Assembly (NCBI GenBank): GCA_019241645.1
Contig: JAFAWQ010000039.1
Location: 62,001-126,000, forward strand
Source: Alphaproteobacteria bacterium
Lineage (GTDB): Bacteria > Pseudomonadota > Alphaproteobacteria > Micropepsales > Micropepsaceae
Length of the DNA stretch: 64,000 nucleotides
Direction: 5' to 3'
In this document: positions 1-8,781 of the stretch, one piece after another
How positions within the stretch are numbered: the first letter of the stretch is position 1
Layout: each line of letters begins with the position of its first letter
Position numbers and translations under genes: made by a program
The notes under the pieces: model-generated
What the model saw: the letters and a program-made list of their open reading frames with translations, nothing else
What the model was told of the DNA's origin: nothing
Databases searched by the model: none

Positions 1-9
1 CGCCTGATC

Positions 10-480
10 ATGCCGGAGTGGAGCGATGGTTGGCAGTACCTTCTGCTCCGCGGCGAGGCCTACGAGGTACCGGAATTCGATCTGACCCCCGAGATCGGCA
101 GCACGCAATCGCCGCTTTCGGTGGAACGGCTGGGGCCAACGGCAGCCATTACCAGGCTGGCGGACGAGCTTTCGCTGATCATCGGCCCCTACGCAAAGCT
201 TGCCGTTACGCGCGCCGGTGACCGGACGCAAAGCTATGATCAGCTTTGCCGGGAAGTGGCGCTGGAGATCGAAGACGGGCAGCGCCGGCAAGTCTTTCTC
301 GAGCGCATGATGCAAGTTCATCTGCGTGTTTGGCGCCCGGGCACGATGGTCGCAGCGCGCCGAAACGCCAGCGGGCAATTGGCGTCGGAGCCATCCTTGC
401 GCGCCAGCGGCGAGGTGACCCTGCTTGCTTTCCCCGCAGGGCTTTTGGACCGCTCCTCGATACGCGCCGCCGCGGAGTAG
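10..480 (+). CDS. Hypothetical protein (start may lie upstream of the window)
   Basis: ORF 156 aa with coherent protein-like composition; no family recognised with certainty. Confidence 0.5.
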   Translation: MPEWSDGWQYLLLRGEAYEVPEFDLTPEIGSTQSPLSVERLGPTAAITRLADELSLIIGPYAKLAVTRAGDRTQSYDQLCREVALEIEDGQRRQVFLERMMQVHLRVWRPGTMVAARRNASGQLASEPSLRASGEVTLLAFPAGLLDRSSIRAAAE

Positions 481-486
481 ACGGCG

Positions 487-831
487 TCAGTGCGGCGCGC
501 GATGAAGGATCTGTTCGCGCAGGCCGGTTTCGTAGCCAAGTCCGAGGGCCGTCAGAACAATGCGATGCGGCCAATCTCCGCGCGCCAACCCTTTGCGCTC
601 GAGGGCGTGCCAGACCTTCTCGTTGTAAAGCCCTGTCATGTCTCTTGCGGAGACGACTGCATCGCCCAGATGCAAATGGTCGCCGTGCGCCTGTGGAAAT
701 CGCTCGACCGTGATTTCACCGGGTGCGGGACCGTTGGCTGCGCATTCGCGAAGCTGGGCAAGCGCCTGAAGAATTGCCAGGGAGCGTAGTTGAAGCGGGT
801 TGAGCTTCAACGGATTTTGCTTTGGCGGCAT
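487..831 (-). CDS. Conserved hypothetical protein
   Basis: ORF 114 aa, MPPKQNPLKLNPLQLRSLAILQALAQ..., plausible coding; overlapping ORFs less protein-like. Confidence 0.55.
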   Translation of the reverse strand: MPPKQNPLKLNPLQLRSLAILQALAQLRECAANGPAPGEITVERFPQAHGDHLHLGDAVVSARDMTGLYNEKVWHALERKGLARGDWPHRIVLTALGLGYETGLREQILHRAPH

Positions 832-907
832 GCGTCATTCCCGAGACAAATTTACGCGGCTCCGCGCGTGCTTTCGCATCGAGTGGAATAAGAAGCAATC
901 CGGAGGA

Positions 908-2299
908 TCAGGCCGCCAGGGTCTGGGCCGCGGCAGCCCCCCTTCGCTGGCGCAACGCTTCGCTCTCGTCGAGGCTGAAAAGGATGGTGGTCAGCTCTGT
1001 CGCGATGGCGGCGTACTGCTCGGCGTTCTGGCGCTGGTCGTCGTCCGCATAGCGCAACTCACGCACGATGGCTTCGTTGTAACGGCGAAGCGCGGCCGCG
1101 ATTTCCTGATCGGCGCGCAGGAGCGACGCCGCGAAGGAGCCGGCACTTGCCAGGCTGCGCGAGCCGGCCAGAAGGCGCGCATAGCAAAGCGCGCGATCGC
1201 ACTTCTCGAGGTCGGGCGCATTGAACATTTCCGGCACGTCGGACTGATCCACCTGCATCGGCAGGGCCGAGAGAATTTGCGATGGCGCGTCTTCCATGAA
1301 ACGGTCCATGGCTTCGGCCACGGCGGCGCAATCCTTCATCAGCCGTTCGCTCCAGAGCCCGTCGCGCCGCATTTCGACTTCCTTGACGACACCCTTGCAA
1401 AGCGTTGTGAAGCCGTGGAGATGGCCGACCAGAACGTCGGCATTGAAGTGTTCGGGGGCCGCCTCGAGAAGCGCGGCGACATGCGCTTCCAGCGCGCCGA
1501 ACAGGATTTCGCCAACCAGGCCAAGGTCGTCGCCGTGATCGGCGGACTCGTCTGGAGACTGCGTCGCGCCGAGCGGGAGGCGCAAAGCCTCCCAGGGAAA
1601 TTCCAGACGCTTCATCACCACCAGTGGCAGGTATGGCGCTGCCTCGGGCAGCCGTTTCAGCAGCGATTCGTAACTCTCCCGGAATGCATGAATCACATCG
1701 TCCGTGAGCGCGGGAATGCGGTTCGGCAATTGATCCTGCAAGGTGCAGAAATCGGCCGCGGCATAGAGCAATAGCCCCATTTCGCGCGCGTCTTCCATGA
1801 CTTCGTCGCCGCCAAGCGCCTGCCGCGCCTGCCTGCGCCCGCCCTCGCTGCCCAGCTTGTTGCGCAGAGCCTCGGCCGTAAGCCGCCAGAAATCGGCAAC
1901 CTGCTGATCGACATCCTCATCGCCCAGGCCGAGCGCCGCGGTTTTTACCGCGAGCGCGAACGCCATCGATTGCTCGGGGACAACATCGCGCGCCAGCCAG
2001 TTCCAGACAGGATTGATCGAGGACCGTGCGATCCGCCCTTTCTGCTTGCGCGCCCGGACATGGTTGGTGAGCAAATCCTCGAAAGGTCGGGCGAACACGC
2101 GCATCGGCGTGTTGGTGCGCCTGGCCTGATCGGCCTCGCGCAAGGCCGGACGGAGGCTGTCCAGGATAAGTTCGTGCGGCAGCACCTTGCCGTTGTTCAT
2201 GCGGTCCACTTCCACGGCCTGGGCCACCCGGCCGGCGAGGCCTGAGGGTAGCGAACCGAGAAAGGCCTTCAGCAAATCTGTCTTGTCCCGTGACGCCAT
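908..2299 (-). CDS. Conserved hypothetical protein (~463 aa)
   Basis: Longest ORF in region, soluble helical composition. Confidence 0.7.
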   Translation of the reverse strand: MASRDKTDLLKAFLGSLPSGLAGRVAQAVEVDRMNNGKVLPHELILDSLRPALREADQARRTNTPMRVFARPFEDLLTNHVRARKQKGRIARSSINPVWNWLARDVVPEQSMAFALAVKTAALGLGDEDVDQQVADFWRLTAEALRNKLGSEGGRRQARQALGGDEVMEDAREMGLLLYAAADFCTLQDQLPNRIPALTDDVIHAFRESYESLLKRLPEAAPYLPLVVMKRLEFPWEALRLPLGATQSPDESADHGDDLGLVGEILFGALEAHVAALLEAAPEHFNADVLVGHLHGFTTLCKGVVKEVEMRRDGLWSERLMKDCAAVAEAMDRFMEDAPSQILSALPMQVDQSDVPEMFNAPDLEKCDRALCYARLLAGSRSLASAGSFAASLLRADQEIAAALRRYNEAIVRELRYADDDQRQNAEQYAAIATELTTILFSLDESEALRQRRGAAAAQTLAA

Positions 2300-2416
2300 G
2301 GAAACCCTCGCGCACGCGGCCGCACAGCCGCTCCGGCCCGGAGATTAGGGGAGGCGTGGTTAAGGCAGTGTTTCCGTGATTTGAATCGGGACGCTCACCG
2401 CCGGATCGCTTGGCGG

Positions 2417-3832
2417 TCATGCCGCGCGGGGCAGGCGCAGGATCGCGCGGAGGCCGCCGCTTGAGCTTTCGGCCAGTTCCAGCGAGCCGCCGTAAAGCCC
2501 GGCGATATCGCGCACGATGGCGAGGCCGAAGCCGGAGCCGGGCACGCTTTCATCCAGCCGCTCGCCCCGTGCGCCGACGCGAGCGCGTTCTTCCGGCTCG
2601 AGGCCGGGTCCGTCGTCATCCACGCAGAGCGAAAGCTCGCCATCGGGCAGGCGCACCGCCGTCGCCTGCACCGTCGTTTCCGCCCACTTGCAGGCGTTGT
2701 CCATCAGATTGCCGGCCATTTCCTCGAGGTCCTGGCGGTCGCCGCGAAAGAACAAATCCGCCGGGCATGTCACCGCAATCGAAAGGCCGCGCCCCGAATG
2801 GATGCGGGCAAGCGTGCGGGAAAGATCGTCCAGCACCGGCTTCACGGCGGCGCGGCTGCCCAGCAGATCGGCGGCGCCGGCCGCTCGGGCGCGCGCCAGA
2901 TAATGATCGATCTGCCGGCGCATAGTGCCGACGCGCGCCGAAACGATGCCGGCCAGCGGCCCTTGCTGCGCCGAGGCTTCGCTCGCCAGCACCGACAGCG
3001 GCGTTTTCAGCGAATGCGCGAGATTGGATACCTGGGTGCGTGCGCGATCCACCACTTCAGCGTTGTGCGCGATCAGGCTGTTCAGCTCCCGCACCAGCGG
3101 CGCGATCTCGGCCGGGAAGCGTCCTTCGAGCCGCGAAGCTTCGCCGTCGCGCACGCGCGCAAGTCCGCTGCTTAATCGCCGCAGCGGCAGCAAGCCAATG
3201 CGCACCTGCAGAAAGATGGCCGCGATCAATCCCAGGCCGAAAATCGCGAACGACCAGAACAGCATGGTGTTGAAGCCCGCCACTTCGTCCTGCACTTCCT
3301 GCATCTTGCCCGCGACCAGGAAGGTGTAGCTGCGCGTGTCGTCGCGCTGCGGCGTGGCGGTGATGGGAAACTCGATGCGCCGCGCAGCTACACGAAGTGG
3401 CGTGTCTTCCGGGCCGACGCCGTGACCCCAGGCGATGCCGTTGCGCATGCGAAAGTCGGTGAGACGGATCGCCTTGTCCCACAGCGAGCGCGAGATGCGA
3501 ATGTCGCCTTTGGGCTGCTCCGGCACGATCTGCCAGTACCAGCCGGAATAGACGCGTTCGAAACGCGGATCGGAAAACCGCTCGCGCAGCGAGACGCGGC
3601 CGTTCGAATCCGGCTCCGCTGCGGCGATCAACCCGTCAAGATCGAACTGAAGGCGCGAGTCGAAATCGCTCTCCACCGAGGCGCGAAAGATCCCGGAAAG
3701 CAGGAGGCCGCCCGCGACCAGCGCCAGCAGAGTCCAAACGGCGGCCGCCGCGATCAGGCGGCCGGAGAGGGAATCAAGCCTTGGCCACAGATTCGGCGCG
3801 AAGCGCGTCCGGAGATTCGAGAGAATAGCCAA
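2417..3832 (-). CDS. Sensor histidine kinase (PhoQ-like)
   Basis: Two TM segments, H-box SNLAHSLKTPLSVL, N box NLMDNACKWA, G box DDGPGL / GSGFGLAIV; overlaps response regulator gene. Confidence 0.9.
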   Translation of the reverse strand: MAILSNLRTRFAPNLWPRLDSLSGRLIAAAAVWTLLALVAGGLLLSGIFRASVESDFDSRLQFDLDGLIAAAEPDSNGRVSLRERFSDPRFERVYSGWYWQIVPEQPKGDIRISRSLWDKAIRLTDFRMRNGIAWGHGVGPEDTPLRVAARRIEFPITATPQRDDTRSYTFLVAGKMQEVQDEVAGFNTMLFWSFAIFGLGLIAAIFLQVRIGLLPLRRLSSGLARVRDGEASRLEGRFPAEIAPLVRELNSLIAHNAEVVDRARTQVSNLAHSLKTPLSVLASEASAQQGPLAGIVSARVGTMRRQIDHYLARARAAGAADLLGSRAAVKPVLDDLSRTLARIHSGRGLSIAVTCPADLFFRGDRQDLEEMAGNLMDNACKWAETTVQATAVRLPDGELSLCVDDDGPGLEPEERARVGARGERLDESVPGSGFGLAIVRDIAGLYGGSLELAESSSGGLRAILRLPRAA

Positions 3833-4466
3833 GGCCGCGCACCGTCTGGATCAGGTTGGGATCGAGCTTCTTCCGCAGGCGTCCGACAAACACCTCTATC
3901 GTATTCGAGTCGCGGTCGAAATCCTGGTCGTAAAGATGCTCGACCAGTTCGGTGCGCGACACCACGCGGCCGCGATGATGCGCAAGATAGGCGAGCAGCC
4001 GGTATTCCAGCGAGGTGAGCTTGACCGGATTGCCGTCGAAGGTGACGCGCGAGGAGCGCGTGTCGATACGCAAGGCGCCAATCTCGATCTCCGAGGTGGC
4101 GAGCCCCGCGGCGCGGCGCAGAAGCGCGCGAACCCGCGCCAGCAGCTCTTCGGTATAGAACGGCTTGGCGAGGTAATCGTCCGCGCCTGCATCGAAGCCG
4201 GCAACCTTGTCGCTCCAGCGGTCGCGCGCGGTAAGAATGAGCACGGGCATCTTGCGGCCAGCCTTGCGCCATTGCTCGAGCACACGCACGCCATCCATTT
4301 TAGGAAGGCCGAGATCGAGGATCACGACATCGTATGGCTCGGTATCGCCGAGGAAATGGCCTTCCTCGCCATCGGCCGCGGCATCGACCACATAGCCCGC
4401 ATCGCTCAGCGCCTGCTTCAGCAGACGTTGAAGATCCTTGTCGTCCTCGACCAGCAAGACTCGCAT
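3774..4466 (-). CDS. OmpR/PhoP-family response regulator
   Basis: MRVLLVEDDKDLQRLL receiver, VILDLGLPKMDG, C-terminal winged helix TVRGLGYSLE. Confidence 0.93.
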   Translation of the reverse strand: MRVLLVEDDKDLQRLLKQALSDAGYVVDAAADGEEGHFLGDTEPYDVVILDLGLPKMDGVRVLEQWRKAGRKMPVLILTARDRWSDKVAGFDAGADDYLAKPFYTEELLARVRALLRRAAGLATSEIEIGALRIDTRSSRVTFDGNPVKLTSLEYRLLAYLAHHRGRVVSRTELVEHLYDQDFDRDSNTIEVFVGRLRKKLDPNLIQTVRGLGYSLESPDALRAESVAKA

Positions 4467-4925
4467 CTATCTGCCCCTCGGCCTGTGGTGGCCTCCCCGG
4501 CCCAACCCGAAATGTCCGCCACGCCATTCACGCCACGGACGGTACGGATGAAAGTAACGCGGCGGCGGCCCGTCCGGCATTCCGACCACGGGCGGATAGA
4601 ACCCGCGCGGGTAAGGACCATAGCCGCCCCAGCCGTGATTGACGCCAAGAATCCTGCCGGTGCGGGCATCGGCATCGAGCCAGACCACCCGGCCATCCGG
4701 CGTCAGCCATTTGATCCGATAGTGCAGTCGCCCGGTAGGATCGGCAAATGGGCCATCCACGTCCGAGAAAACGCCCGGATGCGTGCTGCGAATGTGCGGC
4801 AGGATGCGATCGAGCGGCATGGCGCCGCGCGCACCCTGAGGGTGCACGTAACGCCCTTGCGCCGCTGCCGGAGAAACTGCCAGCAGGAGCGCCGAGATTG
4901 CGCAAATCAAAAGCCGCCAGCACAT
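4467..4925 (-). CDS. Secreted PepSY-like domain protein
   Basis: Signal peptide MCWRLLICAISALLLAVSPAAAQG; GRLHYRIKWLTPDGRVVWLDADARTGRILGV typical of PepSY; adjacent to PhoPQ-like pair. Confidence 0.75.
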   Translation of the reverse strand: MCWRLLICAISALLLAVSPAAAQGRYVHPQGARGAMPLDRILPHIRSTHPGVFSDVDGPFADPTGRLHYRIKWLTPDGRVVWLDADARTGRILGVNHGWGGYGPYPRGFYPPVVGMPDGPPPRYFHPYRPWREWRGGHFGLGRGGHHRPRGR

Positions 4926-5122
4926 GGCAATTACCTAAGCTCCCGGCGATGAACCCGCGATGAATGCTGCTTCCAGAGACGGTTCAGCAGCCGCACAACA
5001 ATTTAGGGACGAATTTGCGGGATCAAGACGAGACGCATCGATTTTACGGTTGGATCGTTCTTGAGGCGGACGCGCGTTTCGCGGCAAGCCCCTCCACGCG
5101 GGGCGCGCGCACCGTCGTCAAG

Positions 5123-5161
5123 CGAGAGCCCGCGGGACCGGAAGGTCTCGCGGGTTTCTCT
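5123..5161 (+). terminator. GC-rich hairpin, possible terminator
   Basis: gagagcccgcgggacc...ggtctcgcgggtttctc inverted repeat. Confidence 0.4.
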
Positions 5162-5187
5162 CTTGCCGTGAGAGCCGCGACCTCGCG

Positions 5188-6234
5188 CTATGGCGACCGA
5201 ATGAAGCCGTGAAATATGTTGGCCCCATCCTTGTAGTATCCCACGACGTGTTTTTCCCCGTTGATGCCCGCCGCGAAAGTACCCTGACCCGAACCGAAAC
5301 CGGCCCCGGGTGCTTCGAAAGTGGTGATCTTTCCCTGACCCGAGCGCAGAAATCCTATCGTATGGAAACGCGAGTCTTGCGCGATCCCGATGACAGTGGA
5401 GGTGCCATTATTTTGTGCGGTTAGATCCTGACCAAACGTATCGGCTCTCTCAGATGTCTTGAATGTTGTCACGTTTCCACCACTCTCGCGCAAAAATGCT
5501 CCGGTAGACACTCGCCTTTCATCGTATCCTGTGATCCGCCCGGCATTGTCGATGGACTTCGGATAAGTGGCGGTAGATTTCGGCGCGTCGAAAACCTCGA
5601 AAGTGCCGTCTGGATTCCGTAGGAAACCATGAGATGTGAAGCCGTCGTACCAGCTTCCCGTGACAACGCCAAACTTGTTGATGCCCGTCGGTTGGGTGAA
5701 AACCGCACTTGGAACATCGAAGGTAGTTATGGAACCATCCGGCTGCCGCACAAAGCCGTGAGTTTCTGAATTGCTATACTGTCCCAGGATCGCTCCGTTT
5801 ATGTTGATGCCGATCAGATTGGTATCGATTGCCTGCTTCAACTCGATCGTGGTGATAGCTCCGTCGGCAGTGCGCAAGAAGCCGCGCGCGTGGCCACCAC
5901 GATGGGTGTAGTAGGTCCCGACGATGCTGCCAACGCCGTTGATGGCTTGCGGATAAGTCTGAACGGAGCCGGCCGGATCAAACGAGACAATCGATCCGCT
6001 CGGCTGACGGACGAAGCCATGATAAGTGTCCGTCGATGATTTATGATAGTAGCCGGTTACGACTCCGCCGGCATTGATAGACATGGCCAGAGTATCTGAT
6101 GCGCCGGGCACATCGAATTCAACATAGGACTCGCCGAATGCCGCGCCGCTCAAGCCAGTAGCGCAGACAGCAAGAATAAACGAAAGCGCGAACACACGCC
6201 GTAAGGCGGCTGGCCAATAACTCGCGGCAACCAT
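5188..6234 (-). CDS. Secreted HAF-type repeat protein
   Basis: Signal peptide then repeated units GFVRQPDGSITTFDVPSA / GFLRNPDGTFEVFDAPKS / NxxGxITGYY. Confidence 0.8.
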   Translation of the reverse strand: MVAASYWPAALRRVFALSFILAVCATGLSGAAFGESYVEFDVPGASDTLAMSINAGGVVTGYYHKSSTDTYHGFVRQPSGSIVSFDPAGSVQTYPQAINGVGSIVGTYYTHRGGHARGFLRTADGAITTIELKQAIDTNLIGININGAILGQYSNSETHGFVRQPDGSITTFDVPSAVFTQPTGINKFGVVTGSWYDGFTSHGFLRNPDGTFEVFDAPKSTATYPKSIDNAGRITGYDERRVSTGAFLRESGGNVTTFKTSERADTFGQDLTAQNNGTSTVIGIAQDSRFHTIGFLRSGQGKITTFEAPGAGFGSGQGTFAAGINGEKHVVGYYKDGANIFHGFIRSP

Positions 6235-6442
6235 GCAAGTCTCCCCGGAAAATTTTGGCTGACGCTGACTTATACACCTTCTGACGCCCCGCGCCTACGA
6301 TTTCGCGCTTCCGTTCATCTCCGCTTCACGTAGCTGAACGGAGAATTTTTTTTCGCCCCAGAGTCCGTTCAGCACGCGCCTGCCATCTTCCGCGCATCGC
6401 TCGCCCGATGTGGGCCGAGGAAATGGACAAGGAGTGTGGATC

Positions 6443-6754
6443 ATGAAGAGCAAATTCATCGCCGGTGCGATCGGCGCGCTTGCAATGGTGGCGAGCACCG
6501 TTTCCAACGCGGCCGTCATCATCGAGAAGAAGCACAAGGTGATCGTGGCGCCGAACCGCGCCGTCGCGGCGCGTTACATCGATCGCGGCCGCGTGCTGGA
6601 AGTGGTGAAGGCGCGCAACATCCGCGTCGTCGGAGCGCCATACATGTATCGCGGCTACTACGTCGTGAAGTGCGTCAACCGCTATGGCCGCGCGGCGTTC
6701 TGCAAGGTGAATCCGCGGACCGGCGCGTTCATCGGCGTGAGCTTCCGGCTCTGA
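6443..6754 (+). CDS. Small secreted hypothetical protein
   Basis: ATG at 6443 with GGAG upstream; MKSKFIAGAIGALAMVASTVSNAAV signal peptide. Confidence 0.75.
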   Translation: MKSKFIAGAIGALAMVASTVSNAAVIIEKKHKVIVAPNRAVAARYIDRGRVLEVVKARNIRVVGAPYMYRGYYVVKCVNRYGRAAFCKVNPRTGAFIGVSFRL

Positions 6755-6819
6755 CGTCTCGTAGCGGAAGCGCCGGCGGTATGCCCCTCCACGTACGGCG
6801 CCGAAGCGAAAAGAGAGAA

Positions 6820-6853
6820 CCCGCGGGAGCGAGAGCTTCCGCGGGTTTTCGTT
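6820..6853 (+). terminator. Rho-independent terminator candidate downstream of 6443..6754
   Basis: aacccgcgggagcgagagcttccgcgggttttcg hairpin followed by T-rich stretch. Confidence 0.65.
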
Positions 6854-7075
6854 TCAAGCCGCGGCGACGGCGCGTTCGAGCGCGGCCCGCAGGCGGGCCA
6901 GATCGGTTTGCATCGGCTCGTGATCGTCGATCCAGCATCCGAAGACGACGAGCAAAATCTCCTGCAGCACAATGCGGATGGGCTTATCGTTGGGCAGCAC
7001 TGTCGCAATCGCGTCCATCGCAGCGTCGAAATAGTCGATCCGCTTTACGGCAGAGTTTCCCATGGCCTGTCCCAT
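6854..7075 (-). CDS. Small hypothetical protein, last gene of lysis/fibre module
   Basis: ORF 73 aa immediately downstream of holin-like gene, same strand. Confidence 0.55.
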   Translation of the reverse strand: MGQAMGNSAVKRIDYFDAAMDAIATVLPNDKPIRIVLQEILLVVFGCWIDDHEPMQTDLARLRAALERAVAAA

Positions 7076-7081
7076 TCCGCT

Positions 7082-7531
7082 TCAGATCTTGCCAAGGGAT
7101 TGTGCCAGCACCGGCATCGCGGGGGCGCGCGCGCCCGTTGTGCCGAACGCTGAAGGCGGCGGCACCGGGAGGTAGGCCAGGGCCTTCAGTTCGAGCGCAT
7201 CGAGATCGAGAGCGAAGGCACGCATGGCATCCGGCGCATGGTTGAGCGCGTAACGCGCGGCGAACGCGGCGATTTCGTTCCGCACCGTGATTTGCGCATG
7301 CAGCTTCTCTGCGCCTTCAATGCTTTGCATCGCCACGGCGACTCCGTTGGCGAGCGCGGTGTTGAGATCGTCCGCCGCTTTGGTTTCCAGCGCCGCTCCG
7401 ACAAAAGGCGGCGCATATTTGTGCAGCAGCCAGGTGAACCAGGCGGCGATGAACGTCGCCACGCCTCCCAGCAGTGTCAGGATGGCGTCGTTGGCGATAC
7501 GGTAGACGGGCGAGATATCTATGACGTGCAT
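7082..7531 (-). CDS. Holin-like membrane protein
   Basis: Start ATG at 7531; MHVIDISPVYRIANDAILTLLGGVATFIAAWFTWLLHKY: single TM then helical tail, next to endolysin gene. Confidence 0.6.
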   Translation of the reverse strand: MHVIDISPVYRIANDAILTLLGGVATFIAAWFTWLLHKYAPPFVGAALETKAADDLNTALANGVAVAMQSIEGAEKLHAQITVRNEIAAFAARYALNHAPDAMRAFALDLDALELKALAYLPVPPPSAFGTTGARAPAMPVLAQSLGKI

Positions 7532-7550
7532 GAAGCGCTCCTGTTGGTTG

Positions 7551-8021
7551 CTATGTGCTGATGTCTGGGGTTGCCGGAGGAAACAGTCCGGCCCAGAGCC
7601 GGCGGCTCTCCGGCCCATACGTCCATAACGCCGCGTGATGCGCATCCACCGGATGGGTGTCGCAATGCAGCGCGTGGCGCATCAGGCCGAAGCGGAGAAA
7701 TCCCGCCTCGCGCGCGGCGTTCAATAACGGGCGGCGCGCATGCGGCCCCAATGCGATGTCGAAGGCGAGTTGCAGATGAACGGAATGCGCCGCTCCGCCG
7801 ACTTCCGCGTTGTGCCGCGCACAGCGATGGCCGCTCGCCACGGTCACCGGGCCTTCAAGCAGGCGCCGCAATCGCTCCAGCGCATCGAGGGCTTGTGCAT
7901 CGACATGCATTTCGCCGCAGCAGTGGCAGGAAAGCTCGCGCGGCGTGAAATGCGGCCAGCGCGCCGAATCCCATTCGACGCGGGACCAGTGGGCCGTGTG
8001 AATCATTCTGTCCTCATCCAT
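7551..8021 (-). CDS. Peptidase M15-type endolysin
   Basis: FTPRELSCHCCGEMHVDAQALDALERLRR...VASGHRCARHNAEVGGAAHSVHLQLAFDIAL resembles the M15A core (SGYRxxxHNxxVGGAxxSxHxxGxAxDI). Confidence 0.85.
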   Translation of the reverse strand: MDEDRMIHTAHWSRVEWDSARWPHFTPRELSCHCCGEMHVDAQALDALERLRRLLEGPVTVASGHRCARHNAEVGGAAHSVHLQLAFDIALGPHARRPLLNAAREAGFLRFGLMRHALHCDTHPVDAHHAALWTYGPESRRLWAGLFPPATPDIST

Positions 8022-8106
8022 GATGCAGCCGCGGCTGCGCCGGCCGCTTGATTTCATCGCTGCGGCTTTGCCGTTAGGCTGGCGCGGCCACAGTTGAGCA
8101 GCGCAC

Positions 8107-8781
8107 ATGAGCCAGGTGCCGGTTCATTTCCTGCACGTGCCGAAAACCGGCGGCAGCGCCATCAGGGCGGCGTTGGAACCGGTCGCGCAATCGTTCGGCC
8201 TTCAGCTTCACCGGCACAAGGTTGCACTCGCGGACATTCCCAATGGCGAAGGCGTGGTTGTTTTTCTTCGCCACCCGGTGACGCGCTTCATCAGCGCCTT
8301 CAACAGCCGCCTGCGCCGCGGGGCGCCGCATCACCAGGGGCGACACACCAAACGGGAAGAAATCGCCTTCGCGCAATTTCAAACACCCAATGCGCTGGCG
8401 GAAGCCCTGGCGAGCGGTGACGCGGATAAGAAGGCGGCGGCGGAGTTCGCCATCAATGTCATCTCCCACACGCGCCGCCGTTTGATCGACATGCTGGGCA
8501 GCATCGCGGATGTGAAACAGCGGCGTCGCGACCTCGTGTTTATCGGTTTTCAGGAAGCGCTCGCGGACGATTTCGAGCGCCTGAAGCAGCGCCTGTCACT
8601 GCCTGCATCGCTTGCATTGCCGGCAGACGATATCGTGGCGCACCGGATGCCGCCCGGCTTCGATACCGAGTTGAGCCAGGAAGGCCGCAGCGCCATCAAG
8701 GATTGGTATCGCGAAGACATCGAACTGTTTCGCTATCTGCGTTCCGTGGCGGCTGAACTTTCGGACTTCAGAAGTAGCTGA
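8107..8781 (+). CDS. Sulfotransferase family 2-like protein
   Basis: FLHVPKTGGSAIRAAL (5' PAPS loop motif) and VVFLRHPVTRFISAFNS (3' PAPS motif). Confidence 0.85.
   Translation: MSQVPVHFLHVPKTGGSAIRAALEPVAQSFGLQLHRHKVALADIPNGEGVVVFLRHPVTRFISAFNSRLRRGAPHHQGRHTKREEIAFAQFQTPNALAEALASGDADKKAAAEFAINVISHTRRRLIDMLGSIADVKQRRRDLVFIGFQEALADDFERLKQRLSLPASLALPADDIVAHRMPPGFDTELSQEGRSAIKDWYREDIELFRYLRSVAAELSDFRSS

Noticed and set aside
6436-7245. 269-aa plus-strand ORF overlapping the small secreted gene
   Set aside because: Arg-rich out-of-frame translation, crosses a terminator and antisense genes.
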